64,000 nucleotides of DNA from Sulfurovum sp. UBA5198 (GTDB lineage: Bacteria > Campylobacterota > Campylobacteria > Campylobacterales > Sulfurovaceae): assembly GCA_002412865.1 (NCBI GenBank), contig DHVW01000012.1:1-64000 (forward strand). Direction: 5' to 3'. The position numbers were made by a program, and so were the translations under genes. How positions within the stretch are numbered: position 1 is the stretch's first letter; the number at the start of each line of letters is the position of its first letter. The notes beneath the pieces were generated by a model that saw only the letters and a list, made by a program, of their open reading frames with translations, was not told the origin of the DNA and searched no databases. This document shows, one piece after another, positions 52,297 through 61,875 of the stretch.

Positions 52297-53565
52297 ATGG
52301 ATATTTTAATAATCGGAAATGGTGGCAGAGAGTACTCTATGGGTCTTGCCCTAAAACAAGATAGTGGTGTGGATAATATATATTTTGCTCCAGGAAATGG
52401 GGCAACTGAGCTACTTGGGATCAATATCCCACTTGGTGATTTTAATGTTTTGGCTGATTTTGTAGTAGCCAATAACATCGGGCTTACAATAGTTGGACCA
52501 GAAGCACCTCTAACCGATGGTATTGTGGATATTTTTCAAGCACGAAAACTTGTGATATTTGGTCCAACGGCAGCTGCTGCACAACTTGAAGGTTCTAAGA
52601 TATTTATGAAAAATTTTCTCTCCCGTCATAATGTGCCGACTGCTAAATATATAGAGACTGATTCTTTGGAGAATGCTTATAAATTCATTGATACTCTAGG
52701 AACTCCAATAGTGGTAAAAGCCGATGGATTATGCGGAGGTAAAGGTGTCATTATAGCACAAAGCCACGATGAAGCCAAAAAAGAAGCCGGGGAAATGCTT
52801 AGTGGTAACTCATTTGGCGACGCAGGAAAATCTATAGTAATAGAAGAGTTTTTAGATGGATATGAGCTATCCGTATTTGCTATTTGTGATGGTAAAGATT
52901 TTGTGATACTTCCAGCTGCTCAAGACCACAAGAGACTTTTGGATAATGATGAAGGACCAAATACTGGTGGTATGGGTGCGTACGCTCCAACACCTCTAGT
53001 AAATGATGAAATTTACAAAAAGCTTGAAGAACGTGTAGTAAAACCAACTTTGGCAGGAATGAAAAATGAAGGTATGCCGTTCACTGGAGTGTTGTTTATT
53101 GGCGTGATGGTAGTCAAGGGTGAGCCTATAATTTTAGAATATAATGTACGGTTTGGTGACCCTGAATGTGAAGAGATTATGCCACTTTTAAAATCAAGTC
53201 CATTGGAGCTATTTTACAAAGCTGCCACTGGAGATTTAGCCAATGCTAAAATAGAATTTCATGATAAATATGCCGTTGGTGTTGTAATGGCAAGTAAAAA
53301 TTATCCATATAGTGACTCTGTGCCAACTGAAATCATAGTAGATGATATAATCCATGATGATATACGCTCAAACGCTCATATATCATTTGCAGGAGTAACT
53401 AGAGGTGATGATGGAAAATTATATGCAAGTGGTGGAAGAGTGCTGGTATGTGTAGGTATTGGAGATAGCATCAAAGAGGCTCAAAGAAGAGCTTATATGC
53501 TTTGTGGGCAAGTGCATTTTGCTGGCAAACAGTGCAGAAGCGATATAGCGTATCAGGCACTATAA
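52297..53565 (+). CDS. purD: Phosphoribosylamine-glycine ligase
   Basis: A 422-residue ATP-grasp enzyme for the second step of purine synthesis. ILIIGNGGREYSMGLAL opens it, GLTIVGPEAPLTDGIVD near 65 and VVKADGLCGGKGVIIA near 140 bind ATP, and HKRLLDNDEGPNTGGMGAYAP near 210 with VRFGDPECE near 285 are catalytic. AGGAGA lies upstream of the ATG. The next gene, lptD, starts 3 bp after its stop. Confidence 0.97.
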   Translation: MDILIIGNGGREYSMGLALKQDSGVDNIYFAPGNGATELLGINIPLGDFNVLADFVVANNIGLTIVGPEAPLTDGIVDIFQARKLVIFGPTAAAAQLEGSKIFMKNFLSRHNVPTAKYIETDSLENAYKFIDTLGTPIVVKADGLCGGKGVIIAQSHDEAKKEAGEMLSGNSFGDAGKSIVIEEFLDGYELSVFAICDGKDFVILPAAQDHKRLLDNDEGPNTGGMGAYAPTPLVNDEIYKKLEERVVKPTLAGMKNEGMPFTGVLFIGVMVVKGEPIILEYNVRFGDPECEEIMPLLKSSPLELFYKAATGDLANAKIEFHDKYAVGVVMASKNYPYSDSVPTEIIVDDIIHDDIRSNAHISFAGVTRGDDGKLYASGGRVLVCVGIGDSIKEAQRRAYMLCGQVHFAGKQCRSDIAYQAL

Positions 53566-53568
53566 TTA

Positions 53569-55674
53569 ATGACTAACAGGCATATTTCACTCCTAACTGC
53601 TATTTTTTTGATACATGGTACAATATATGCTGATGAATTAACACAAGATAAAGAGCCTGAGAAGATTGAGATAGTTGCTACGTCAATTGATGCCACGAAA
53701 ACTACAGCCAAGGCAAGTGATGATGTACTAGTATATTATGGCTCTACAATTTTGCGTTCAGATAGAGCATTTTTTGATAAAAATAGTAGTCTTTTGACTT
53801 TGGACGGCAATATAGATTCCATAGGGTATGAGCAGACAAAAGAACAAAGTGACCATATGGTTATTAATACAAAAACAAAAGCTATAAATTTTGATAAACT
53901 GTTCTTGGCAAATGATAGTGATATTTGGCTATACACAGATGACGCTGTAAAAAATGAAGAGATATACACGCTTGGTAATACAATAGCATCTAGTTGCTCG
54001 GTTAAAAACCCACTATGGAAAATGGTATTTAACAACTCATCATATGATAAAAACGATAACTACATGAAAGTATATGGTGCAAAGCTATACATGTGGGATG
54101 TGCCTGTAATGTATTTGCCATATATAGCATTTAATACTAAAAAGGAGAGAAGAAGTGGTATTTTGCTTCCAAAGCTAGGCTATGGTCAAAATGATGGTTT
54201 CATGTATGAACAACCACTATTTTTTGCACTTTCAGACTCGCTTGATATCGAACTAAATCCACAACTAAGAACAAATAGAAGCACAGGTCTTTATGGGTCT
54301 TTGAGATTTGCAGATACTGAGTATTCACATGGTGAACTACGCACAGGTATTTTTCATGATTTTGAGAGTTACCAAATATCAAAAAACAATAAGTATCAAG
54401 ATCACTATGGATTAGAATTTATATATGATTCGTCTAGACTTTTTGGCTCACTTCCATTTGGGCTAAAGGATGGATTATATATCAACACAATTTATCTCAA
54501 TGACATCGATTATGTAAATCTTCAAAAGAGTAAATTTGGGCATTTTAGAAGTGGATATTTTCAAGAAAGTAGAATTAATTATTTTCAGTCAAACAATGAC
54601 TACTATGGTGGTATTAATGCAAAATATTTTATAGATACAACTAAAATATCAAATGATGAAACTATGCAGATACTTCCATCTTTGAATTTTCATAAATTTT
54701 ATGCACCTTTTATTGATTCATTACCTGTAAATTATAGTTTAGACATAAAGACTACAAACTATTATAGACCAACTGGTAGCAAATTTAGACAAGCTAGATT
54801 ACTGCTACCAATAGAATACAATACAAATCTATGGAATGATTATCTTAAAATCACATTGGTCGAAGAGTTATATGCTGAAAAACTTTTTTTTGATAATACA
54901 ATCAATAATGATAGTGAATTTTTTTATATTGCACCGCTGCAAACCATCAAACTATACTCTGATTTGACAAAAAGATATGATGGTGGTATCCATGTTATTC
55001 AGCCATATCTTAAGTACATATATCCAAGTGCAGTATATACTGGGGATACGATATATGATAATTTAGGAGCAGATACAAAAGAACTATTTAAAGTTGATTT
55101 AGCAAAAGAGAGACTAGAAATAGGTGGTAGCCAATATTTATACAACAGTGACACTAATGTAAAATTTTATCAAAGATTTATTCAGCCATACTACACAAAG
55201 GCAAATTATAAATGGGGTGATTTATCACATGACATTGGTGCAACATATGATAAATTTGAATTCAGCAACAGAATATTATATTCTCATGAATTTGGCAAAT
55301 TAAGATCTTCATATACTGGCATATCTTGGAGCGAGGATATATACAGTGCAACACTCTCGCATAGTTATAATGTCAATTTTGTAGACGATATTATAGTTAC
55401 ACCTTTAGCAAACAACATAAGTGTTGATGCTTCATATAAATCCTCTCCTCTTATGAGATGGTATGGTGGTATTAGCTATAATCTAAATGATAATCTTAGT
55501 TCGGCATGGAGGGTTGGTGGTGACTATGAGACTGAATGTTTTGGGCTAAATATATATTTATCAAAGAATACATTGCCATCACTCAGCACAACTGGTGTAT
55601 CATTTGAGAGTAGTACGGCTATCTATTTTCAAATTAATTTCAAACCATTTGCATCGACTGGGACCATAAGGTAA
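53569..55674 (+). CDS. lptD: LPS-assembly protein LptD
   Basis: A 701-residue outer-membrane protein that inserts LPS into the outer leaflet together with LptE. A signal peptide (about residues 1-20) is followed by an OstA-like jellyroll (35-150: YYGSTILRSDRAFFDKNSSLL) and then a large beta-barrel with SGILLPKLGYGQNDGF near 205. C144-region SCSV marks a possible disulfide cysteine. Overlap with purD spacing suggests read-through. LptF/G is at 7.4 kb. Confidence 0.93.
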   Translation: MTNRHISLLTAIFLIHGTIYADELTQDKEPEKIEIVATSIDATKTTAKASDDVLVYYGSTILRSDRAFFDKNSSLLTLDGNIDSIGYEQTKEQSDHMVINTKTKAINFDKLFLANDSDIWLYTDDAVKNEEIYTLGNTIASSCSVKNPLWKMVFNNSSYDKNDNYMKVYGAKLYMWDVPVMYLPYIAFNTKKERRSGILLPKLGYGQNDGFMYEQPLFFALSDSLDIELNPQLRTNRSTGLYGSLRFADTEYSHGELRTGIFHDFESYQISKNNKYQDHYGLEFIYDSSRLFGSLPFGLKDGLYINTIYLNDIDYVNLQKSKFGHFRSGYFQESRINYFQSNNDYYGGINAKYFIDTTKISNDETMQILPSLNFHKFYAPFIDSLPVNYSLDIKTTNYYRPTGSKFRQARLLLPIEYNTNLWNDYLKITLVEELYAEKLFFDNTINNDSEFFYIAPLQTIKLYSDLTKRYDGGIHVIQPYLKYIYPSAVYTGDTIYDNLGADTKELFKVDLAKERLEIGGSQYLYNSDTNVKFYQRFIQPYYTKANYKWGDLSHDIGATYDKFEFSNRILYSHEFGKLRSSYTGISWSEDIYSATLSHSYNVNFVDDIIVTPLANNISVDASYKSSPLMRWYGGISYNLNDNLSSAWRVGGDYETECFGLNIYLSKNTLPSLSTTGVSFESSTAIYFQINFKPFASTGTIR

Positions 55675-55678
55675 CACA

Positions 55679-55942
55679 ATGACAAACAATCCTATTATCG
55701 ATGCCCTAGATACACTAAAACTACCAACCCTTATCACAAAAAGCGATATAAAAAGACAATATCGCCATTTAGCAAAAATATCACATCCAGATCGCGGTGG
55801 TAGTGATAGTGAGATGGAAAATATAAATAATGCATACAGTATACTTATAAAATATGTTGATGGTTTTCGTTATTCATTTAGCGAAGAAGAGATACACCAT
55901 CAATTCCCAGAAGATTTTCACACCTCAAAATTCAGACCATAA
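55679..55942 (+). CDS. Small J-domain protein
   Basis: An 87-residue protein that is just one J domain. ITKSDIKRQYRHLAKISHPDRGGSD has helix II and the HPD loop (H37-P38-D39) that stimulates DnaK ATPase, followed by helix III MENINNAYSILIKYV. It lacks the G/F and zinc regions of DnaJ, so it is a specialised co-chaperone. Four bp after lptD, so it could act on LptD or outer-membrane assembly (inference). Confidence 0.9.
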   Translation: MTNNPIIDALDTLKLPTLITKSDIKRQYRHLAKISHPDRGGSDSEMENINNAYSILIKYVDGFRYSFSEEEIHHQFPEDFHTSKFRP

Positions 55943-56001
55943 ATCTACATCACATACCACTTTAGATATAATAAATACAATTAAAAGATCAAGGAATTAA
56001 A

Positions 56002-58107
56002 ATGAGTCAAACAACAATCAGTACAGATATAGCAAACAAAAAAGAAGTTTTTTCCTTTAATCGTGTGGCAGCTCAAGCCAATGGAAGTGTATGGTATACA
56101 CAAGGAGAAGCTGTATTAATAGCCACTGTAGTTGTGGATTCTAAGCCAGTAGATGAAGATTTTTTGCCATTAATGGTTCAATATATAGAAAAAAGTTACG
56201 CAGCTGCAAAGTTCCCTGGTGGATTTATCAAAAGAGAAGCAAAACCTAGTGATTTTGAAACACTGACAGGTAGGATTATTGACCGCTCTATCAGACCACT
56301 ATTTCCACAGGGATTTAACTATCCTGTAACCATTACTGTAATGGTTGTCAGTAGTGACAGCACAGTAGATATGCAAGTTGCTGCCATTACTGCTGCAAAT
56401 GCGGCACTAATGGTCTCAGGACTTGGAATCAATGATAGTGTATCGGCAGTTCGTATAGGCAAAATAGAGAATAAAATTGTTACAAATCCGACATTGGATA
56501 GCCAAGCCAATAGCACACTTGATTTATTAGTGGTTGGCAAATTTGATGAAATTATGATGATAGAGATGCGTTCATTGGCGGACAGTAATATTAGTGAACA
56601 AGAATTAGGAGAACTAATAGAAAATGCCAGCGATACAATATCACAAAGCTGTGCTCTATATGAAAAACAATTTTTACCTTTTAAAAAAGATTTAATTAAT
56701 TTACCGCTCAACAACCAAGAGGACAATGAGCTTGTAGAATATATTCTAGCAAATCATGCCATACATATAAGAGAAGCGATTGAACATATGGCAAAAAGTG
56801 AAAGAAGTGACGCCCTTGATAAGCTTCTAGTGTTACTTCAAAAAAGTTTATCAGATTTGGGAATTGAAAAAGACAGTAAGGAGCTTGCAGTAGCAATATC
56901 AAAATGCAAAACAAAACTCTTTCGCTCAATGATACTTGATGAACAAAAAAGAGCCGATGGGCGAAAACTCAATGAAGTAAGAAATATTACAATAGAAACA
57001 AATATTTTGCCATCAGTTCACGGTTCATGCCTATTTACAAGAGGTCAAACACAAGCACTTGCTACAGTTACTCTTGGCAACTCAAAAGATGCACAAAGCT
57101 ATGAGCTAATCACTGAAAAAAATTCACTCTCCGAAAGCTTTATGGTACATTACAATTTCCCAGGATTTAGCGTAGGAGACACAAAGCCAATAGGACCAAC
57201 CAACAGAAGAGAATTAGGTCATGGTAATCTAGCAAAAAGAGCACTAGAGCCAACTATCAAAAAAGATAGCTCACAAACAATCAGAGTAGTTTCTGAAATA
57301 TTAGAGAGCAATGGTTCATCATCAATGGCAACTGTATGCGGTGGCTCTATGGCACTATTAGCAGCAGGAGTGAAGCTAGAAAATTTAGTAGCTGGTGTTG
57401 CTATGGGTCTTGTTTGTGAGGATGATAAATATGCGGTTTTGACTGACATTATGGGGCTTGAAGATTTTGAAGGTGATATGGATTTTAAAATTGCTGGCAC
57501 AAAAGATGGTGTTACTGCCATGCAGATGGATATTAAATACAGAGGTGTCAAAACAAATATTTTACAAAAAGCACTTCTGCAAGCCAAAGAGGGCAAAGAA
57601 CACATTCTATTAATAATGAACGAAGCATCCACTAAGATAATAACATCAAATGCATTACCAAAAATAATAGAATTTTCAATACACCCATCAAAAATAGTAG
57701 ATGTGATTGGCAAAGCTGGTAGCGTAATTAGAGAGATAATCGAAAAATATGAGGTTGCAATTGATTTAGACAGAGACAATGGTGGAGTTAAACTAAGCGG
57801 GAAAGATAGTGCAAAACTTGAAGCTGCCAAAGAGCATATTTTGGAACTAACTAATATGCCAATCAAAGAGGCTATGAAGTTTGAATTAAATAAATCATAT
57901 ATTGGCAAAGTTAAAAAAATAGTTGACTTTGGAATTTTTGTAGAGATGCCTGATGGATTTGATGCACTTCTTCATAACTCAAAGATGGATAAAATAAAAA
58001 GAGACGATTGGTCTTCAAAATATACAGTTGGTGAAGAGATAGAAGTAATAGTAATGGAGCAAAGCGGTAAAAAAATTGACCTTGCCACTCCAGAATTTGT
58101 AGCCTAA
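56002..58107 (+). CDS. pnp: Polyribonucleotide nucleotidyltransferase
   Basis: A 701-residue PNPase, the phosphorolytic 3'-5' exoribonuclease of the degradosome. Two RNase PH domains (about 10-215 and 315-540: VHGSCLFTRGQTQALATVTLG; SSSMATVCGGSMALLAAG), then a KH domain (IHPSKIVDVIGKAGSVIREI near 570) and an S1 domain (YIGKVKKIVDFGIFVEMPDG near 633). All parts are present and in frame. Confidence 0.97.
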   Translation: MSQTTISTDIANKKEVFSFNRVAAQANGSVWYTQGEAVLIATVVVDSKPVDEDFLPLMVQYIEKSYAAAKFPGGFIKREAKPSDFETLTGRIIDRSIRPLFPQGFNYPVTITVMVVSSDSTVDMQVAAITAANAALMVSGLGINDSVSAVRIGKIENKIVTNPTLDSQANSTLDLLVVGKFDEIMMIEMRSLADSNISEQELGELIENASDTISQSCALYEKQFLPFKKDLINLPLNNQEDNELVEYILANHAIHIREAIEHMAKSERSDALDKLLVLLQKSLSDLGIEKDSKELAVAISKCKTKLFRSMILDEQKRADGRKLNEVRNITIETNILPSVHGSCLFTRGQTQALATVTLGNSKDAQSYELITEKNSLSESFMVHYNFPGFSVGDTKPIGPTNRRELGHGNLAKRALEPTIKKDSSQTIRVVSEILESNGSSSMATVCGGSMALLAAGVKLENLVAGVAMGLVCEDDKYAVLTDIMGLEDFEGDMDFKIAGTKDGVTAMQMDIKYRGVKTNILQKALLQAKEGKEHILLIMNEASTKIITSNALPKIIEFSIHPSKIVDVIGKAGSVIREIIEKYEVAIDLDRDNGGVKLSGKDSAKLEAAKEHILELTNMPIKEAMKFELNKSYIGKVKKIVDFGIFVEMPDGFDALLHNSKMDKIKRDDWSSKYTVGEEIEVIVMEQSGKKIDLATPEFVA

Positions 58108-58114
58108 GCTACGG

Positions 58115-58771
58115 CTACATTCCTGCTCCACATTTTCCTGTTTCACATTTCATAGTTGCTGGTACCTTGCTTATCTCATTTGTTGCTTTGTTGCTATAAA
58201 CCATATATGCAAAAATCGATATAGACACTACTGCAATAATGGCTTGAATGGTTGATATTTTGGTTATATTTTCTCTTTTTACTATTTCGCAAACTCCACC
58301 AGGGCAATATTTGTTCTCTCTATTCAGCCAGTTAAAAATCTTGCACCCCATGCATATCCCCAAAGCTGATTCAGCGAATAAAAAGATTAGACACAGAAGA
58401 CAAATAACTATTTTGACTGGTGTCATTAGCTCTAAAATTATCATAATTACAAACATAACTACTGCTAACACAAGACCAATACTCCACGCGAATCTCTTTT
58501 GTGAAGCACCAACATATTCAGGTTTTTGATTTCTCACAAAAAATCTACCTAAAATCATACTTGGAGAAAAATCAGGAGAAAGAATAACTCTAATAGCAAA
58601 ATCAACCATAAAAAGCGTAACAAATATTTTTGTAAATGTGAAATCATGCGTCAAAAAAGCATTAAGAAAAGAAACAAGCCCAAGCACAAGCAAAATACCA
58701 GCTGCTGCTCTAGCCTCTCTCTCGTTTATGACTGGTACATCATATCTGGCTACTTTATGTCCATATATCAT
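58115..58771 (-). CDS. DUF4395 membrane protein with Cys-rich C-terminus
   Basis: A 218-residue protein with four to five hydrophobic helices of the DUF4395 type (VINEREARAAAGILLVLGL; ALGICMGCKIFNW near 150, NKYCPGGVCE near 170). A last helix is followed by the tail MKCETGKCGAGM. I set the start at 58771, where ATGA overlaps the stop of the small Cys-rich gene. The tail repeats the C-x2-GKCG motif of that neighbour, so both likely bind the same metal or cofactor. Function unknown. Confidence 0.8.
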   Translation of the reverse strand: MIYGHKVARYDVPVINEREARAAAGILLVLGLVSFLNAFLTHDFTFTKIFVTLFMVDFAIRVILSPDFSPSMILGRFFVRNQKPEYVGASQKRFAWSIGLVLAVVMFVIMIILELMTPVKIVICLLCLIFLFAESALGICMGCKIFNWLNRENKYCPGGVCEIVKRENITKISTIQAIIAVVSISIFAYMVYSNKATNEISKVPATMKCETGKCGAGM

Positions 58772-58962
58772 TTGCCACCACCACACTTTCCACTACTACA
58801 ATTCATTTCCATCTTTTTACCCATCTCTTTTTTGTTGTCCATTTTACATTTTTCTGAATTCATTTTGGTATTACATTTACCATTAGTGCAATTTTTCATT
58901 GCCATTCCATTACAACTAAATGCAAACACACTAAGACCTACTAGTAACAATACTTTTTTCAT
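58768..58962 (-). CDS. Small Cys/Met/Lys-rich secreted peptide
   Basis: A 64-residue protein with a signal (MKKVLLLVGLSVFAFSCNG) that may be a lipobox. The mature part has CTNGKC, EKCKM, and ends CSSGKCGGGK; 6 of 46 residues are Cys and several Met, a build typical of copper-binding peptides or of MNIO-type (EGKCG) precursor peptides. No DUF692 enzyme is adjacent. It is coupled by ATGA to the DUF4395 gene downstream. Confidence 0.7.
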   Translation of the reverse strand: MKKVLLLVGLSVFAFSCNGMAMKNCTNGKCNTKMNSEKCKMDNKKEMGKKMEMNCSSGKCGGGK

Positions 58963-59064
58963 TTTTAATCCTTTATTTATGATATAATCATTTCATAGTT
59001 ATCATATCTAATATAATCTTTATTAATATTTAGTAATTACATATAATTTTAAAAAGAAGCCCTA

Positions 59065-59553
59065 GTGAGAAGAAGAGCATTTTTATTACTACTTTTTATC
59101 TCTGGAGTTGCATATCTTTTATGGGATAAATTAGCTAAAAACAACAAGTCGCCTTCAAAATTTTGGAGTGTCATAAGCGTAGTTCAAAATATTATTCTAC
59201 CATACAATCCTCCACATCCAAGCAGTAATGAAATTGGAGCTACAAAATACCTTGTATCTGCCTATTTGCACAAAACATTCCCCAAAAATGACCTAACGCT
59301 ACTTTATGATGGAGTAAAAAATCTACTAGAGTTTGAATCAAATTTTCTCTTCTTAAATCCAAAAGAACAAGAAGATACTGTATCAAAATTTCATGAAAAT
59401 AATAATGTATGGCTAGATTTACTGACATACTATACGATAGAGGCACTTTTGTGTGATGATATATATAGTGGAAATAATATTGGTTATAAATGGTTAGGGC
59501 ACAAAGCAGGAGTGCCAAAACCAACGAAACAGTATGGAGGCATAAATGTATGA
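59065..59553 (+). CDS. Gluconate 2-dehydrogenase subunit 3-like protein
   Basis: A 162-residue partner subunit of GMC-type membrane dehydrogenases. The N-terminus MRRRAFLLLLF fits a Tat-type leader that could carry the FAD subunit along. The helical body and GYKWLGHKAGVPKPTKQYGG end match the family. GTG start. The GMC gene overlaps its end by 8 bp, the usual gene order of two-subunit gluconate/sorbitol dehydrogenases. Confidence 0.85.
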   Translation: MRRRAFLLLLFISGVAYLLWDKLAKNNKSPSKFWSVISVVQNIILPYNPPHPSSNEIGATKYLVSAYLHKTFPKNDLTLLYDGVKNLLEFESNFLFLNPKEQEDTVSKFHENNNVWLDLLTYYTIEALLCDDIYSGNNIGYKWLGHKAGVPKPTKQYGGINV

Positions 59554-61147
59554 TGTTTGCATAATAGGTAGTGGTGCAGGAGCATCTGGCGTGGCATATA
59601 TCCTATCTATGGCAGGTGTAAATGTAGTTATGCTGGAAAAAGGTTCATTATTGCATAGAGGTGAATTTTCAAAAGATGAAATAGCTTATTGCAGGAGAGA
59701 TATTTTCACTCCAAATACAAAAGACGAGTACCACACAACAGAAGAATTAGTGAATGATAAATGGATTAAGAGTAGTTCAAAAAATGGTGGTTATAATTTT
59801 TTTAATGGAAATACTGTAGGTGGAGCTACGAATTTCATGAGTGGATATTTTCATAAAATGCAGCCTAATGATTTCAAACTTTTAGATACTTATGGAGAAA
59901 TAGCTGGAGCTAATATAGCAAATTGGGCTATTTCATTTGAGGATTTAAAACCATATTATGATATGTGCGAGAGTTTGATTGGAATTAGTGGAGATGATAT
60001 GCCTTTTGCACCATTAGACGAACATGAAATAGCAGGAATGATTGATAGCGTGTGTAAAAAACATAATATTAATGCCACTAGAACCTCAAGAGCTATTATT
60101 ACAAAAGATTTTGGCGACCGCAAAGGTTGTTATTACTCCAACTTTTGCGGTAGTTATGGTTGCAGTAGTGGTGCAAAAAGTAGTAGTCGTGAATCTATAA
60201 TATATCCAGCATTAAAAAGTGGAAACCTAAAAATCATTTCCAATACACAAGTAACAAGGCTGATAGAAAAGAATGACGAGCTAACTGATGCAGAATTTGT
60301 AAATGCAGATAATAAAAAAGAGCTGCTAAAAGCCAAAATATTTGTAATTGCATGTGGAGCTATTGAGAGTTCAAGGTTATTATTAAACTCAAAAAATATT
60401 AATTTTCCAAATGGATTATCAAACAATAGTGGAAATGTTGGCAAGAATCTAATATTTTCCAGTGGTGGCATTGTGAGTGGAGAGATTTATGATACGGTTA
60501 TGAAAAATAATGAGTTATTACAAAGAGGTCTTTTTACAAATCGTTCACTTATGCAGTGGTATGAAATAGACGGAGAGAAAGGTGGAGTGATTGATATAGA
60601 ATGGGATCATGCGAACCCAATCAGAAGAGCATCAAGACTGAAATATAATAATGGTGAGCTAATTTGGGGCAAAGCCCTCCAAGAAAAACTTTTCCAAAAG
60701 TTCAAGCACATGAGAAGATTAAACTTTGAGATATTTTGCGACTGGACACCCACGAATGACACCAGAGTAACAGTTGATGCAAAATATATAGATAAATTTG
60801 GCATGCCTATTGCCAATGTTAGATTAGCTCCTCACGAAATTGATGTAAAAGTTGGCAATAAACTAGCAGGGCATGCGGTAGATATTCTAAATCTTTTAGG
60901 AGCAAAAGATATAAAAATAGATATATCTTTCGCACCTCCGACAAATTTACAAGCTGGTGGGTGTAGGTTTGGAGATGACCCAGAAAAAAGCGTTTTAAAT
61001 AAATATTGCCAATCACATGAAGTAAAAAATCTTTTTGTAACAGACGGGAGCTTTATGCCCACAGGCGGTAGCGTGCCACACACATGGACGATTTATGCAA
61101 ATTCACTCAGAGTTGGTAAACATATCTTAAATAGCTTTTTTAGCTAA
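59546..61147 (+). CDS. GMC-family FAD oxidoreductase
   Basis: A 533-residue FAD enzyme. VCIIGSGAGASGVAYILSMAG binds FAD at residues 4-24, GNTVGGATNFMSGYF near 92 is the GMC signature, ACGAIESSRLLLNS near 270 the second, and SVPHTWTIYANSLRVG near 510 closes with the catalytic His-Asn area. With subunit 3 it forms a periplasmic alcohol/sugar dehydrogenase; the cytochrome subunit is not present. The real substrate cannot be told. Confidence 0.88.
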   Translation: MYDVCIIGSGAGASGVAYILSMAGVNVVMLEKGSLLHRGEFSKDEIAYCRRDIFTPNTKDEYHTTEELVNDKWIKSSSKNGGYNFFNGNTVGGATNFMSGYFHKMQPNDFKLLDTYGEIAGANIANWAISFEDLKPYYDMCESLIGISGDDMPFAPLDEHEIAGMIDSVCKKHNINATRTSRAIITKDFGDRKGCYYSNFCGSYGCSSGAKSSSRESIIYPALKSGNLKIISNTQVTRLIEKNDELTDAEFVNADNKKELLKAKIFVIACGAIESSRLLLNSKNINFPNGLSNNSGNVGKNLIFSSGGIVSGEIYDTVMKNNELLQRGLFTNRSLMQWYEIDGEKGGVIDIEWDHANPIRRASRLKYNNGELIWGKALQEKLFQKFKHMRRLNFEIFCDWTPTNDTRVTVDAKYIDKFGMPIANVRLAPHEIDVKVGNKLAGHAVDILNLLGAKDIKIDISFAPPTNLQAGGCRFGDDPEKSVLNKYCQSHEVKNLFVTDGSFMPTGGSVPHTWTIYANSLRVGKHILNSFFS

Positions 61148-61257
61148 CATTAGATACAATTTCACATCAAAAATATGATAAGTAGGGATACGCAAGCCGA
61201 ACGGATATTCGAGATGGTCTAATGATGACTTTAAACTATTAAACTAAAGGAATTAAA

Positions 61258-61572
61258 ATGAAAAAGTATTTTTTACTATTTTTAGCACTTGGCGTAGCTG
61301 CATTCGCAGCTGATGATGCTGGTCAATCAATGATCAAAGCGTACTCTGTAATCGCTGCCGGTGTTGGTGTTGGTCTAGCTGCTATCGGTGGTGCTATTGG
61401 TATGGGTAATGCAGCTGCTGCAACTATCGCTGGTACTGCTAGAAACCCAGGTCTAGGTAACAAACTAAGCACTACGATGTATATCGCTATCGGCATGATC
61501 GAAGCTCAAGTTATCTATACACTAGTTATCGCTCTTATCGCACTATATGCTAACCCATATATTGCTGCGTAA
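61258..61572 (+). CDS. atpE: F0F1 ATP synthase subunit c
   Basis: A 104-residue c subunit. The first 17 residues (MKKYFLLFLALGVAAFA) look like a cleavable signal, as in other Campylobacterota c subunits, then two helices with GGAIGMGNAAAATIAGTARNP at the loop and the proton-binding Glu in MYIAIGMIEAQVIYT near residue 82. No Ser/Thr follows the Glu, which favours protons over sodium. Away from other atp genes, as is usual in this phylum. Confidence 0.96.
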   Translation: MKKYFLLFLALGVAAFAADDAGQSMIKAYSVIAAGVGVGLAAIGGAIGMGNAAAATIAGTARNPGLGNKLSTTMYIAIGMIEAQVIYTLVIALIALYANPYIAA

Positions 61573-61591
61573 TTAAATAGGTAGATTCAGA

Positions 61592-61607
61592 ACCCAACTA
61601 GTTGGGT
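61592..61607. repeat. Perfect 16-bp palindrome after atpE
   Basis: ACCCAACTAGTTGGGT reads the same on both strands, 20 bp past the atpE stop. Together with the hairpin at 61626-61652 it should end or stabilise the very abundant atpE mRNA. Confidence 0.55.
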
Positions 61608-61625
61608 GAGCAGTCTGCTGAAGAC

Positions 61626-61652
61626 CTTGTTTATGGCTTTGCTATAAACAAG
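61626..61652 (+). terminator. Hairpin downstream of atpE
   Basis: CTTGTTTAT (61626-61634) pairs with ATAAACAAG (61644-61652) over 9 bp with a 9-nt loop; the following CATTCATTTAA is only weakly T-rich. Confidence 0.5.
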
Positions 61653-61702
61653 CATTCATTTAATACTATTGAGGTATAATATTTCCTCAAAACATCTTCT
61701 AT

Positions 61703-61787
61703 GCGGTCGTGGTGGAACGGTAGACACGCTACCTTGAGGTGGTAGTGCCTTACGGGTGTGGGGGTTCAAATCCCCCCGACCGCACCA
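61703..61787 (+). tRNA. tRNA-Leu (anticodon GAG)
   Basis: An 85-nt tRNA with genome-encoded CCA. Acceptor GCGGTCG/CGACCGC (61703-61709 with 61777-61783), anticodon stem CTACC/GGTAG around the loop TTGAGGT, hence anticodon GAG reading CUC/CUU, and a long variable arm (TGCCTTACGGGTG) typical of class II leucine tRNAs. GGTTCAAAT is the T loop. Its 3' 20 nt are repeated at 62725. Confidence 0.97.
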
Positions 61788-61875
61788 ATCAAACATAACA
61801 AATACTCATTTAAAAATTTTCACAATAGCTACACATTTTGCTCCTATTATACTATAATAAAAGAAAGGATATAAA

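Noticed and set aside
61165..61257. GEMM-like (c-di-GMP) riboswitch upstream of atpE
   Set aside because: GGGATACGCAAGCC recalls part of the core, but the GCAAACC side and tetraloop receptor are absent.
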